Shown: in pieces, positions 1 to 10,737 of the stretch
How the letters are laid out: every line of letters begins with the position of its first letter
Numbering within the stretch: the first letter of the stretch is position 1
Source: Pyrenochaeta sp. MPI-SDFR-AT-0127
Taxonomy: Eukaryota > Ascomycota > Dothideomycetes > Pleosporales > Cucurbitariaceae
Assembly (NCBI GenBank): GCA_020747015.1
Contig: JAGTJM010000004.1
Span: forward strand, 186,001 to 250,000
Direction: 5' to 3'
DNA: 64,000 bases
The notes under the pieces: generated by a model
The model's input: only the letters and a program-made list of their open reading frames with translations
What the model was told of the DNA's origin: nothing
Database searches by the model: none
Position numbers and translations under genes: made by a program

Positions 1-777
1 ATCCAGATCTACCTGTACAGCACCATGCTCTTGCTCCCACTCCGCTCCCAGGCTCACGCCTTTTCCGAGACCAGTCCGCGATTCGGCTTTGGTGATCTGT
101 ATGTTGAGTCTCTTGCAATGTGTGAAGAAAGCAGCCTCGTTCTCAAAGACAGGCATCGCATCCCAGCTCTCCAAATCCTGTGCTGCTGCCGATCCACCAA
201 GTGAGTTGAAGCATCCTTTCGCAGCAATGACATAGATTCTGCCCGTGTATTTCTCTTTGAACAAGATCAATGTATCCTGAGCACTCGCGAAGAACGAAAT
301 CCCGACTGAGATATTTGTCGCACTCGGGGTCTTGCCGCGATTCCCCGTGATGACAAAAGCGAGCGGGACATTGAGGATATTGTGCTGTTCAGCCAAATCT
401 GCTAGCTGATGAACATCTCGATCCAAAATCTCTCCATCGGTCAGCAAGAACCACATATCCGAGGCCTGGACTGTGCTCAGTGCAGCAGGCCTTTTCAAGA
501 TTGCGGATGGCTGCGTGCCGCCATGGTCTGAAGCCCATCGAATCGAGTTGAAATCCTGTGTAGGAACGTCGCACGAGCTTCCCCATAGAGAGATGGCATC
601 TACTGGATTCTTGTACGTGTTGTGTATTGCGCCTACAAAGATATGTTGCTGTTTCGCGACGGATCCACATGTTGAACCTGAGTCGTCGACTGCGAAGAAC
701 TTGCGGCTTTCAAGAAAAGAGGTATATTCGATGTTTTTATCCTCGGCGGGATCGGGGATGATCTTCCAGCTTGCCAT
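1..777 (-). CDS. vWA-like domain protein, 3' part cut by window edge
   Basis: The frame is open from an ATG at 777-775 to the left edge (259 codons), so the C-terminus is missing. Near residue 32 the protein reads FAVDDSGST, which fits the DxSxS core of a MIDAS metal site. WFLLTDGEI near residue 111 and VPLAFVITG near residue 140 fit later strands of a von Willebrand factor A fold. No signal peptide or membrane segment is visible. Proteins of this kind are common and uncharacterised in filamentous ascomycetes. The fold call rests on motif reading only, and no function is assigned. The start was chosen because it is the first ATG of the frame and is followed at once by coding-like sequence. 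Confidence 0.7.
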   Translation of the reverse strand, partial: MASWKIIPDPAEDKNIEYTSFLESRKFFAVDDSGSTCGSVAKQQHIFVGAIHNTYKNPVDAISLWGSSCDVPTQDFNSIRWASDHGGTQPSAILKRPAALSTVQASDMWFLLTDGEILDRDVHQLADLAEQHNILNVPLAFVITGNRGKTPSATNISVGISFFASAQDTLILFKEKYTGRIYVIAAKGCFNSLGGSAAAQDLESWDAMPVFENEAAFFTHCKRLNIQITKAESRTGLGKGVSLGAEWEQEHGAVQVDLD

Positions 778-2251
778 GATGACTTGGAATTCCTAGTTCA
801 GTCAATTGTACTTCTTGCCAAGTAGATCATGGCTTGACTCACACTACAGCTACGACTCTGTACGTAGATCTCTCAGACTTGCAGAATTTTTTCAAAAGTT
901 GATGGCTGAGAACAGCTCCGAAAGTTGCTTTGAGCTAAGCTAGATAACCTTAGCTAAATCTCCTGTTTGCTCTCTTGCTTGCTCTCCTGCCCAATTGAGC
1001 TACTGGCTATACAGCCTCCTGTAGAAGCAACTAGAGATCTAGTTATAGTACTGACCTACAAATCTCTTTATGGAAGCAACAAGCTCAGTCACCTGCCTCC
1101 GGTGAGTGTAGATAGTTTGTTGAGTGCTTAAGGAGATCCGTGGTTGCCGACACCACAGAGGGTTCTTTGTGGAATATGATGATATCGAAACCATCTAGAA
1201 ATGCACACGAGTCTTATATACACTCTCTGAATACTCTTCACTCTCTGACTCTTCCATAACGCAGGTCCGTAGGGGTGTCTGACCGGAATGTCAGATTTCA
1301 GGCTTCAGCCACTCACTTCCCTCTTTTGGCTAGCTTTGTGGCTGAAGTTGAGCATACCGCACCAATACACGTACGCATTGTTTTTAATAAAGGGCAAGAG
1401 GGGTTGACTTCGCAATCTGAGATTGCTTACTGGCTATGATGGTTGTTCGAATGAGCAGGGAATAAGGGCGGTGGGGAATACGATGCTGCAAAATGTGGAG
1501 AAGGACGCTGGGCTTGGTAGACTAGCGCCGTTCTCGTATCGTGTCGCCCTTTCTATCGCGGACTCACACTTGGTCTCCACCATTCTCAATGCTAAAAACT
1601 TGACTTGTAGGATTTGGCAAGATTTGGCTAATCGTAAAACACTTGACTCGCTCCAGCCCTTCTCTTGACGCCAGACTACGAACTTCGCTCCAGCCGGTTA
1701 GCTAGCAAATCATCCAAGTATCAGACAGGTTACTAGGCATTAAGAGTTGAATTTCCTAGATAGCAATATCCTTCTGCTCGTATGTAGTTTGTCGGCACAT
1801 GCAGCCGCGAGAAGCTATTCCGCGAGGAGCCTTTCTGTCAAAGCACCATAAATCGGGTCAATGTGCTTCTTTGACTCATTCAAACTGTATTCACAATTAC
1901 AAGTGAGGAATAACCCCCCAGAAAATCTGCGTGACACTATTTAGACGATTTACTGTTACTCATTACTACCTTTGAATGTGATGCTACATATCAATACTCC
2001 ATTGCTGTTGATCCGTCTCTTCTGTGATTGCCATCGTCTAATCATTCGCCGTGACTCTTCCAAAATATCACGTCAAGGAGTATCTATTTGACCACCGTCC
2101 ATGGAAATATGCCTTTACAGTCCAAGGGAACAGATCGTTAAAACAACATATTGTGCAGTCCCTGCGCATGTGCATTGAAATTTCAGTGTCTTCTCAGCCT
2201 TCACTACCAAGCTCTTCCGACTCTGCCATGACTTTCTCATTGCCCTTTATC
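778..2251. other. Intergenic, no gene recognised
   Basis: AT-leaning sequence. The only longer frame (1423-1668, 81 codons) has no recognisable protein character. The stretch around 890-1130 repeats short words such as gctaagctag, ctagagatctagttatag and gaagcaac; this may be an old decayed repeat, but no terminal repeats or transposase remnants were found. Confidence 0.5.
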
Positions 2252-2524
2252 TCATCTCCCTCTCCTGTCTCCTCCATAACCGTACTCTCGCTGACTCCTT
2301 GCCCCCTCGTATGCCAACGCATCCATGTTCCTAAGCCGCACCTCCGTCATGTATCCTTGCTGCTCGCTTGACATTGGCTTGATCCTGTTGCTGTTCTTAC
2401 CAAACCCGAATGCAGAATGCACAGCATAGCCGCAGCACACAAGGAAGCCGGCGCCAAACATGATGAGGAGGACTATGACGGGCTTTGGGATGAGGTATTC
2501 TTCGTCTCGCTTTTGGAGGTACAT
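2252..2524 (-). CDS. Small single-pass membrane protein
   Basis: A 90-residue protein if translation starts at the ATG at 2524. The frame extends upstream to an ATG at 2698 (148 aa), but the added 58 residues are low-complexity Ser/Gln/His and look like 5' UTR. The order is a short charged N-terminus (MYLQKRDEEYLIPKP), one strongly hydrophobic segment at about residues 16-36 (VIVLLIMFGAGFLVCCGYAV), then a polar tail ending in Tyr, Gly and Arg. That is the shape of a type I/III single-span protein. I do not recognise a family. Small proteins of this layout occur widely in Pleosporales and lack assigned functions, so this is a hypothetical membrane protein. Confidence 0.5.
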   Translation of the reverse strand: MYLQKRDEEYLIPKPVIVLLIMFGAGFLVCCGYAVHSAFGFGKNSNRIKPMSSEQQGYMTEVRLRNMDALAYEGARSQREYGYGGDRRGR

Positions 2525-3817
2525 GATCGTGGTTGGATACGTTTGTGGTACTGGGAAAACAGGCGATACAACTGGGACAGAACAGTGATGACGCTGGTGG
2601 AAGTGGTGTTGCGATAGGATTTGATTCGATTGTTGAGTTTGTGGTGAGCTCGTGAGGCTTTGATTGTCGAGATGAAGGAAGCGATTCGGTAGATACAAGG
2701 CCGGATAATCTAGGATGCTAAAAGCAAATCAAAGTTGTGAGGTTGAATTTCTGCCTTGGATGTTTCTATCTGGATCTCCGTGTATGCGTAGCTGAAGAGT
2801 GATGTATGAATAGCATGCGATAAAAGAGAATGATAGTTCCAGGCGTTCAAGAAGATCAAGGTAAGGTGAGATGTCAGGGTAGATATGCAAGACGGAGACT
2901 GGTGCCTTCACGGAGGAGGCGATGACAAGACCATAAATCAGCCATCCGTTCCACCTTGTCCCACCTTCCCATACTCCTTGATCCTTCATCGCAATCACCT
3001 ATAAAGCACGGTCCTCTCGTCTTCGTACATTACTTGTTTCGCTCTAGCGTCTCGCTGGAAAGCAGATGTGATTGGTTGAGAGCATGTTAGGTATGCATGA
3101 GGCCTCCAGCGACCCAGGATAGCTTACCTGCAGCACGTGATATTGCGAGCGGACCAATCAGATTTGTTGAACACACCCTTGCTGTTTGCGGATTCGAGCG
3201 AGAAACACGCGTTGACGTTTGTCCGCGGACCATTGGGGGACCTGAAGTATGAGGCAGCTCTATATACTTACGCTGTTCGATTTAGCCCCCTTTGATAATC
3301 TTCCTAGTGAGGCTGTGCTCTGTCCAGGAGTGAGCACTTCGCTTCAAGTATCCGAGCAGCCTGCTGCACTTTGTTAGTGACCTTGCACTGCCAACAGCGG
3401 CCACTCTCAAACATGCGCACAATTTACTCAAGACCATTAATAATGTCAATTCAGAAGCCCTCCAGCTAGTGACGAAGGGCAACACATCGATTTGACAATG
3501 GTGGTCGCTCCTCAAGGACGAACCACTGGAGCCCGAGATATTATTCACGACTGTTGACAGACCTAGCAGAGCAAATGTGTTGCAAATCGACGACTATGGA
3601 GGCGTATTTGATAAAAGGTGGATTTGCCCCTGTTGGGGGGTTGAAGAAGCACAACCATGGTTGATGGTGAAATTCTCAATGATGTTTCAGTCAAGAGCGA
3701 CAAGAAAAAAGTAAAGCATTTCTATATAACCATTCAATGACATAGGCCCCTAAGACGTTAGCAATAACTGAACTGTGTAGAAAAAAGAGCACATATACCT
3801 TTCTTCGTATTTTCAAT
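2525..3817. other. Intergenic with CCAAT boxes, no gene recognised
   Basis: No convincing gene. CCAAT-type boxes occur near 3068-3075 (ATTGG) and 3152-3158 (CCAAT), and a TATA-like word (ctatatact) near 3260. These could serve either flanking gene. The frames at 2729-2998 and 3282-3548 on the minus strand have no protein-like composition. Confidence 0.45.
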
Positions 3818-5843
3818 ATGGACAACACCCAGCATACACCCATGTTGCATCATCGCAAAGAAACAGAAAGATATAGCGAGCCTCGCATTCCCCATAGCGC
3901 CAACTACGCCGTTCGATCAGACCCAAACCCTCTACAGGAAGATCCAGACATCGAAGACGATATCGTATATTGCGTGAATCCAGAATGCCTGGTCACAGAC
4001 GCTCAGCTTGATACGTGCGCGAAGCACTTTTCAGCCTATTACGGAGTGTGGAGCCAATTCGCATCAACAGAAACAGATGGTCAGGCTGAAGCGGGTAGGT
4101 TATTTTGTCTTTGTAAAATCGTCGCGAATGAATAGACGGTGCTAACTTGATCAATAGGCTCAAAGATACGGATGAAACCAGATCAACTGCGGGCGCAGAG
4201 TCTGCCAGATGGCGCCAACAACATTCTGATCACAGCAGTGACGGCAGAAGGGCGACAGGTTGCACATTGCTTCGTGAGCCAGTGGATTCGTGGTAATGAT
4301 CGAATCTGGTGGATTACCCAACTACTGGTGCTACCAAGCTATCGAAACCAGAGGAGAGCTACAAAGGTGAGTTTATGTCTTTGGACTTCAGATAGTGAAG
4401 GCTGACAAACCATAGATGCTGCAGGCTTTGGTATTGCACTGCAACATTGGTAGGGTACCTTGCACGAAGGATTTTGTTGGCATCCTTAGTCCGCATCCAT
4501 ATTCCATAGCCGCAGTTCTTCGCGTGTTTGGCCGGGGTATCGAGTGCTTGCCATCGAAGCCCGACTGGGAAAAGAAGCCAAACGACTATCCTGATGCGCC
4601 ACTGCAAAGCCACAAATGCTTACCGTTCTTACAATGCTCGCCTGTAGAGTATGTTCGAGATGCTACGCCATGCCTGAAGACTTTGACGGCACACACAGGC
4701 TTCTTTATTGATCATACTGTATCAAATCGATCGTTACAACGGCTGGTATTTGCTATGAACAAACAAGTACGTGAGCCATGGCAGTGGCTATTCGGCAGTT
4801 TGGTCGAGGGATCTGAGTACCTCTGCGTCCTCCACTTCCAGTTTGACCCGGATCATAAGATGCAACCCAAGTTTTGTAAAAGCCCGGTCATTTCCTTGGG
4901 GGAGGCATCGCTGGCAGATTTCGTGGCAAATATTTCCATCAAGCCAGTCCATCATCGTTACTCGAGACTTATAAGCAGGTCGCTTATCAATTATGCTGAG
5001 ATCGATAGATATCTTTGTGACTTTCCCGAGAGTTGCAGCTTGGATCCACGTCTCCGCTATCGGACACACATATCAATGGCGACCAGAGCTATTGCTAGGA
5101 GGGTCCTTGAAGCCAAGAGTCTGCTGTCGAGGCATCAGTTGGGTATAGTTGAGGTGATGGGTGCGAAGCAAATACCTGAGAGTCTTAGGCCAGTCTACTC
5201 AGACGTACTTTCTCCAGTGCCAGACTACACCTCGACGTGGAGAAATATCAACGAATACACACAAGAGGTTTTCGAAGAGGATCCAAATTTCTCTACTAGA
5301 TTGTTAATCCTTCAGGCTATTCATTTCAAAGAGCTCAAGGACGAGTTTGAAAAACGGCGCAAGGACGAGGCCGAGAAAAGACAAAAGGAAAAGGAGAGAC
5401 GGCAAACAAACGACGCAAAGAAGAAGGCGGAAGAAGAGAGAAAGAAAAAATCGGTTGAGAGAAAGCTTACAGATAAGGAAAAACGACAATCTTCAGACGC
5501 ACCTACAATGGCCTGCAAAACAAAACCTGTACACTCGCAATTACCTTCGACAGCACCATCAAGAACGCGTCGCCTTTCAACGAGCCGCTATGAGAGCTCC
5601 CTATTCGTCACAAGCCAGCGGAAACCATCAGCATCGACACAAGTAACGTCCACGGCTCAACCCAGGATCGACTCAGCACACAAGCCAATTGCTTCATTGG
5701 CTCAGCGGCATAAAAGCCTAAGTCCAAGTCCTGGTCTTTTCTTTCCAGATCGCTCATCAAGAGAATCCTGTCGATCAGATGTCTTAACCAGACAGTTTCC
5801 ACGGAACTCCGGCAACACATTGAGTAGGGAAAAGCGGCCATGA
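3818..5843 (+). CDS. GNAT-like acetyltransferase with charged coiled-coil tail
   Basis: Three exons, 3818-4094, 4158-4366 and 4416-5843, joined by introns of 63 and 49 nt with GT-AG ends, give about 637 aa. The central part reads like a GNAT fold: strand IWWITQLLVLPSYR, then RNQRRATKML in the place of the acetyl-CoA loop, then ILSPHPYSIAAVLRVFG, the motif that follows the loop in many fungal GNAT proteins. At about residues 470-530 the chain becomes almost wholly Lys/Glu/Arg (a long helix or coiled coil), followed by a Ser/Thr/Pro-rich tail. No signal peptide was seen. The substrate is unknown. The GNAT call is by motif and is moderately sure; the splice sites are well supported because both joins keep the frame and domain continuous. 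Confidence 0.7.
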
Positions 5844-6372
5844 GTAGTGCAAGTGACCGAATTCAAGTAAGAAGGTGTACATAGTTGTTGTTTGTGTTTT
5901 TATGTACCGTGGTCAATCGTATCAAGCGAATGAGATTTGACATCGAGGATGTGCATTTAACTTTTGCGTGTAGAAGTTCAAAGGCAGCATGAAGCTAAGA
6001 AGCTAACGTTGATAAAGTAGACAGACAGGTTCGCAGGGGGGTGGGGTCATGACGCGTCTACATAAATTTGTGGGTAGCACTTTCCCAATCAATATAAAAC
6101 GCAGTTGCATTCATCACATTTTGAGAATTGTAACTTTTGTGTTCTTTCCTCCCTACTCCATAACTCACGATGCAGTTTGAAATCGCGAACCTGTCATTTC
6201 GCGTGGTATTATCAAGTCATCCTATGACAGCAATATTATACGTACAGAAACTCCATTTGTGCACTTGATCAGACCAAAAAGGAAAAACCCAGTATCATTC
6301 TAGTATAAATATCCTACACTTGCAATAATAAATGTGATACTGACGTTGCCTGTCAGATGTTTATATAACCGC
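5844..6372. other. Short intergenic region with promoter-like segment
   Basis: Lies between two converging genes but holds a promoter-like segment on the plus strand: aatataaaac at 6091-6100, a CT-rich stretch at 6141-6160 and an ATG at 6170 in good context. That ATG opens only a 32-codon frame ending at 6268. It may be the remains of a small gene or an unspliced first exon. Confidence 0.3.
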
Positions 6373-7530
6373 CTACAAAGCCCAAGCAGCTGCGGCGAAG
6401 ACCACGGATAGCGCCATTGCCATTGAGTTGGCCAGAGTTACCGATGTGGCAGCACCAGCATTACCGCTTCCGCTTCCTTGAGTGTTGCCATTGGTATTGG
6501 TGTTGCTGTTGGGGTTGCTTGTGTTGCTGCTTGAAGAGGTGCTGTTGTCGGTCAGAGGCGAGGGCGCTGGCAGGCTCTTCTGCTCAGGGCAGCTCAGATC
6601 GAATCGCGGCTTGGTCGACAGCTTGTCCGTGATGGCAAACTTGACTTTGTTGTCAGGGTTCGCGTCGCGCAGGGTGTACCAGAAGACGTTCTTCTTGCCA
6701 AAGAGCGCGCATCCAACGTCCTTCCAGTATTTGCCTGCGTTGTCTAGCGTTGCCTGAGCGGCTCCGAACGCGGGGCCCGTGTATGCCCAACCGGTCTCCG
6801 TAATCCAGACCTCCTTGCCACCTGCAACAGCCTCGGTCGCGTTCAGAGCGCTGCTCAGAAGGCTTGCGGCATTGCCAATCTGGTTGTCTCGTTCCGACTC
6901 GTAGAAGGGGAAGGCGTTCACGGCGAGGAAGTCAATGTTGTCAATGACGGCCTTGTTCGACGAGTTGACCCAAGCAGTCCATGTGTCAACGTGGGTGATC
7001 TTGATGTCCTTGAGAGTCGTCGACGCAAGACGCTCGCGAGTAGTCTTGATGAACTTGACAATGGTCTCTGCACTGTTACCAACACCAGCTTTGTTCCGGA
7101 TGCCGGGCTCAGAGACGCGATACAGATCCTCGCTACCAACCGAGATGCCGATGACAAGGTCTGTCAGGCTGGTACCGTACTCCTTGACAGCCGCGTTCAA
7201 CGCCTTCAGCTCATTGTCAATGTTGTTCGTTCCAGAAGCCCAGATACCAAGCAAAAGCTTGGTGTTTGTAGCGATAGCGGCAGGGAACGCGGCGATGGGA
7301 GTATCAGGCGTGTTCCACTGGATGTTGGAGTAGAGACGGATGGCGCTGAAGTTGCCGGGAGCCCCTTGGAGATTCTTCGCGGTCTTGAACTCGGTCTCGA
7401 AGTCCTCCTGTGTCTTTGCCTTGCCGGTATCGTCAGAAGCTCCAGAGTTGAAGCCGAGAAAGAAAGTGTCTTGCGCAATTGCACTGCCAATCGTGGCCGC
7501 CGCAACTGCAAGTGCGGTTGCGAATCGCAT
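6373..7530 (-). CDS. GPI-anchored GH17 glucan endo-1,3-beta-glucosidase
   Basis: A 385-residue intronless enzyme predicted to cut beta-1,3-glucan in the cell wall. Residues 1-19 form a signal peptide (MRFATALAVAAATIGSAIA). The catalytic domain follows to about residue 310. The general acid sits in VGSEDLYR (E134) and the nucleophile in VWITETGWAY (E245), the two glutamates expected for glycoside hydrolase family 17. Next come a Ser/Asn/Thr/Gly-rich linker and a hydrophobic C-terminal segment (about 360-385), the layout of a GPI-anchor signal. The frame extends 57 codons upstream, but the leader starts at the ATG at 7530, and the extra part is unlike a leader, so I use 7530. Closest in layout to the fungal eglC/Bgl2 type of wall-bound glucanase. 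Confidence 0.9.
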   Translation of the reverse strand: MRFATALAVAAATIGSAIAQDTFFLGFNSGASDDTGKAKTQEDFETEFKTAKNLQGAPGNFSAIRLYSNIQWNTPDTPIAAFPAAIATNTKLLLGIWASGTNNIDNELKALNAAVKEYGTSLTDLVIGISVGSEDLYRVSEPGIRNKAGVGNSAETIVKFIKTTRERLASTTLKDIKITHVDTWTAWVNSSNKAVIDNIDFLAVNAFPFYESERDNQIGNAASLLSSALNATEAVAGGKEVWITETGWAYTGPAFGAAQATLDNAGKYWKDVGCALFGKKNVFWYTLRDANPDNKVKFAITDKLSTKPRFDLSCPEQKSLPAPSPLTDNSTSSSSNTSNPNSNTNTNGNTQGSGSGNAGAATSVTLANSMAMALSVVFAAAAWAL

Positions 7531-8445
7531 ATTTGCTTTAAGATATAAGGGAGCGACTGTTAAAAATTTCGAATAAAGGTTAAGAGTAGAAAGATGAACG
7601 AAGGGCTGTTGAACGTCAACTCGTAAAGAATGAGAAAGGGAAAGGGTCAAAAGAAGGCAATCGACCCTGTTATTTTTATGCAAACCGGAGCTGACGATCA
7701 TCCACTGAGGCGCTCCTCATCCGATACCCCGTAAATTGCAGACCGGGGAAACAACTCCGCCTTATTGGGTGGGTGGCGGAACGCCCTTGCACTTTGGTCG
7801 CACAAGCACTCAGCTGAGGCTTGGCGCTTGCCGTCTTTCCCTTGCGTTTCGCTGCCACAGCCACGCTCTGCTCGTACCTGAAACGGCGCGTAGTCCTTTT
7901 TTGGCCCCTGCATGATGCAGATCCAACGAATATCATCAGACGCATATGGACATTTGCAATCAAAACACGAAGAAAGCGAATACGGTAGGCTAGCAGGCCT
8001 TTTCTCCATACCACATGCCCGGATCCCAGGGCATTACTAGTGACTACTGTACGCCACTGGACGTAAGCCTATGAGAAGCGCTGCTAAAACCCTTGATTGC
8101 AGACTATGAGACTACCATCTTCATTCGTCACATGTCTATACCTCAAGAGTGTCGTTTATTATATGCCTATGAATACCTCGACAGCTCAACAACTGGTTTT
8201 ACTTCATGCTAACGTATGTCACATGATGCAATCACAAATGGCCAAGCGGCCTTAGAACACATTCTGGTGCTGATACTGCGTGAGACTATCTACCGTGCAG
8301 TGGTTAGGTGGCAGTCCTTTAGGCTGTGCTGAGGTAGTACTGGGTATCATAATTTCTAAAGTAGCTGCAGCTGCGCTGAGTAGCATATAAGAGCACAAGT
8401 CTTACAACTCCATGTGATCTATGGCCTGGATCGACTCGTCAAGAA
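7531..8445. other. Intergenic, promoter side of the GH17 gene
   Basis: No gene is supported. Overlapping minus frames at 7676-8014 are Arg/Ser-rich and look non-coding. The first 170 bases are probably the GH17 5' UTR. The rest shows no tRNA, repeat or conserved element that I can recognise. Confidence 0.45.
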
Positions 8446-10737
8446 TTACACAAGATCTTCATTCTCCTCCTCTTCGTCTTCCCCACTCCAGTCCAGCTTC
8501 ATAAGTAAACGATCAATGCCTCCCACTCTCAGCGGTTCGTAAGTACCATCTTCTCTTGCTACTTCGTTTGCAAATGCTGGTGCAGAAGCACCAATCCGTT
8601 CACTATCAATCTCTCGTAATCGCTCGACTAGAGCCTTAAGGTCACTATCCAATCTTCTTCTTGCACGGTCCAGCTCGAGGCTTACTTCCGTCTCTTCTTT
8701 CTTATAATTCTGAGCATAGTCTTCCACCCCTTCATCTTCTTCTAGATCCAGGTTCTGTTGGATCATCGTAAGTCGCGAAACAAAAGCCACTAGTTCGTCT
8801 ACATGAGCACAGAACGTCCGTAGAGTCTTTGTAAAGACCAGATCTGTGAGAAGTAGAGAATATGCGACGGATGAGAGAAAGCGGCGATGTGCAAGTGCCA
8901 GGGCTTCAGGGTCGTGTTGTTGTTTTATATCACTTTTTGTTGTGGACTTGCGGAATCCTGGCGATGAAGGCAGACTTGATGGTGCAAATCGCGACTCTGT
9001 GTGCAATGTATCCTGGGGGCCGGTCACCCATCCAAGAAAATGCTTGAACGATTGCTGTACGACCGCTCCTTGAAAATAGGCCTCGCTCTCGGCTAGGAAG
9101 AAGATCGCAGCCGCACACGTAGCCCAAACCTTCCTCATGTCTTTCGTCCGTTTATTTGTTCTTTGGCGTCGCCTGCTGAGAACTGCCTTCCCGTGCGCCG
9201 AATTGCTATACTGGTACCCTGGTGGGCAAGGGTGCTCTCGCCGTATAGAGCTGTGTCGCCACAGCTGGGCTAGATGTAGATGGGCGCGACGAACTGCAAG
9301 TAGACAAGCATGAACCGATGAGTAGATATCTAAATCTCCCTTTGATATGAACAGGTCAAGCGGTGTTTGAATGTCCATGGTGAGTGATGTCGGTACGGTT
9401 AAAAGAAGCTCATCAAACGACAAGGTAGGAAGCTGTGGGAGAGCAGAATCTACGTCCTTCGCTCGCCCAGGAGTGCCAGGGCGATGACCTGACTGGCTGT
9501 TGACTGTAAGATGCAAGAGTTGCGTTGCGAGGTCTAAAATATCGTCCGTGTGATCGTCCTCGCCTGACAAGGTCGAGAGAACGGAGAATGAACGTGCCAA
9601 TATCTGGTTGATTTCGGCCTCCTTGAGCAAGACACCCTTTATAGACTGACTTGTCTTGGTTGTTGAGGGGCCGCGATGCCGTGATGTTACCTTGTCGTCT
9701 GCCTCTGCTATCAAAGTTACTGCAAATTCGCCTCGGCCGATAAGGAAGAATTGATGTAAAACAGTGAGAGTCTCAACAATCTTCTCGCGAGGTAGTAGGT
9801 ATTGTAGAAGATTCTGGGACAGCGAAAGTCGAATGCTTGCGACGGCTTCTGAGAGTTTAGCTGTCGATATGGGTGCAGTCACCCGGGACAGCTCCTCAAC
9901 ATGCTTGGGCAACAATTCAAGCTCAGAAACTGTTGTCGAAGCATCTAATCTCTTGGCGGAAGACGGTAGAGCGCGGATCTGATTGAGTGACTTCCCTACG
10001 AACAAAATGGAGGATGCGGTTTGCCGTGTTACAAATTTGGGTAGCAACTTGTTCTGCAACACAAACTGTTGCTGCTCATCTTGGCCTCCATCTTCTTGCT
10101 GAATGAAAAAATCGGAGGCACCGAACGAGGGAAGACGACCGTACAACAACCAGGTTGACAGTTGCCGCAGCCATGATGTCTCAGCAACCTTGCCCAGATC
10201 ATGGGCGGCTTCCTCAATGTCTGGGTAGCCTGTTTGCGCTTCCGCCCGCAATTTGTCGATGACTTCAGCTCCAGAGGCAGCTTTACGGTTCATCTGCTCG
10301 CTATTGGGAGCAGCATCCGGGGACAGGATGAAATTACTGATCTCCGACAACCAGTCCATCACCCGAATCCATTCGGAGAATTCGCTGACAACACCAGCTA
10401 GGGGCACGATGTTGTAGGCGCCAACAGTCGAGGCATCTTGCTTGAGTATTCGGCTCTCCACATCCAATATCTTGCGCTGAAACCTGTCGAGTTGGTGGGA
10501 GGTGATGGAAGTAGCAACCGCTCGGCAGATAGTTGAAGGATGGGATGTTGCAATTCTGGCGGCATGATCGCGTGTTCTGCGATGCAGACGCGACAATTGT
10601 CCGATTGAGGACAGCAGTTCCGCTTCAGGCGGCGAAAGCAGGCTATTCGCAGTCGAAGTCACGTGCGAGGACTCTTGGTGGGCATCGAAGAGTGCCGATG
10701 GATGTCCGGAGAGCGAGAGGAGGATTTCGTGGAGCAT
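8446..10737 (-). CDS. Gamma-tubulin complex component 4 (GCP4/Spc97-Spc98 family)
   Basis: A single-exon 763-aa protein. The first residues, MLHEILLSLSGHPSALF, match the characteristic start of GCP4, where GRIP1 begins at the very N-terminus. The middle has VPTSLTMDIQTPLDLFI, and the C-terminal half contains the helical Spc97/Spc98 region with HFLGWVTG and an acidic end. Length is near the family norm (about 660-760). GCP4-type subunits join GCP2/GCP3 and others in the gamma-tubulin ring complex, which nucleates microtubules at the spindle pole body. It is transcribed away from bioB, and the two starts are 361 bp apart. The call rests mainly on the N-terminal signature and overall length. Confidence 0.85.
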   Translation of the reverse strand: MLHEILLSLSGHPSALFDAHQESSHVTSTANSLLSPPEAELLSSIGQLSRLHRRTRDHAARIATSHPSTICRAVATSITSHQLDRFQRKILDVESRILKQDASTVGAYNIVPLAGVVSEFSEWIRVMDWLSEISNFILSPDAAPNSEQMNRKAASGAEVIDKLRAEAQTGYPDIEEAAHDLGKVAETSWLRQLSTWLLYGRLPSFGASDFFIQQEDGGQDEQQQFVLQNKLLPKFVTRQTASSILFVGKSLNQIRALPSSAKRLDASTTVSELELLPKHVEELSRVTAPISTAKLSEAVASIRLSLSQNLLQYLLPREKIVETLTVLHQFFLIGRGEFAVTLIAEADDKVTSRHRGPSTTKTSQSIKGVLLKEAEINQILARSFSVLSTLSGEDDHTDDILDLATQLLHLTVNSQSGHRPGTPGRAKDVDSALPQLPTLSFDELLLTVPTSLTMDIQTPLDLFISKGDLDIYSSVHACLLAVRRAHLHLAQLWRHSSIRREHPCPPGYQYSNSAHGKAVLSRRRQRTNKRTKDMRKVWATCAAAIFFLAESEAYFQGAVVQQSFKHFLGWVTGPQDTLHTESRFAPSSLPSSPGFRKSTTKSDIKQQHDPEALALAHRRFLSSVAYSLLLTDLVFTKTLRTFCAHVDELVAFVSRLTMIQQNLDLEEDEGVEDYAQNYKKEETEVSLELDRARRRLDSDLKALVERLREIDSERIGASAPAFANEVAREDGTYEPLRVGGIDRLLMKLDWSGEDEEEENEDLV

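Noticed and set aside
1423..1668. 81-codon plus-strand frame
   Set aside because: No domain and no promoter or splice context; lies in AT-leaning intergenic DNA.
7676..8014. Two overlapping minus-strand frames upstream of the GH17 gene
   Set aside because: They overlap each other in different frames, are Arg/Ala/Ser-rich, and have no gene-like context.
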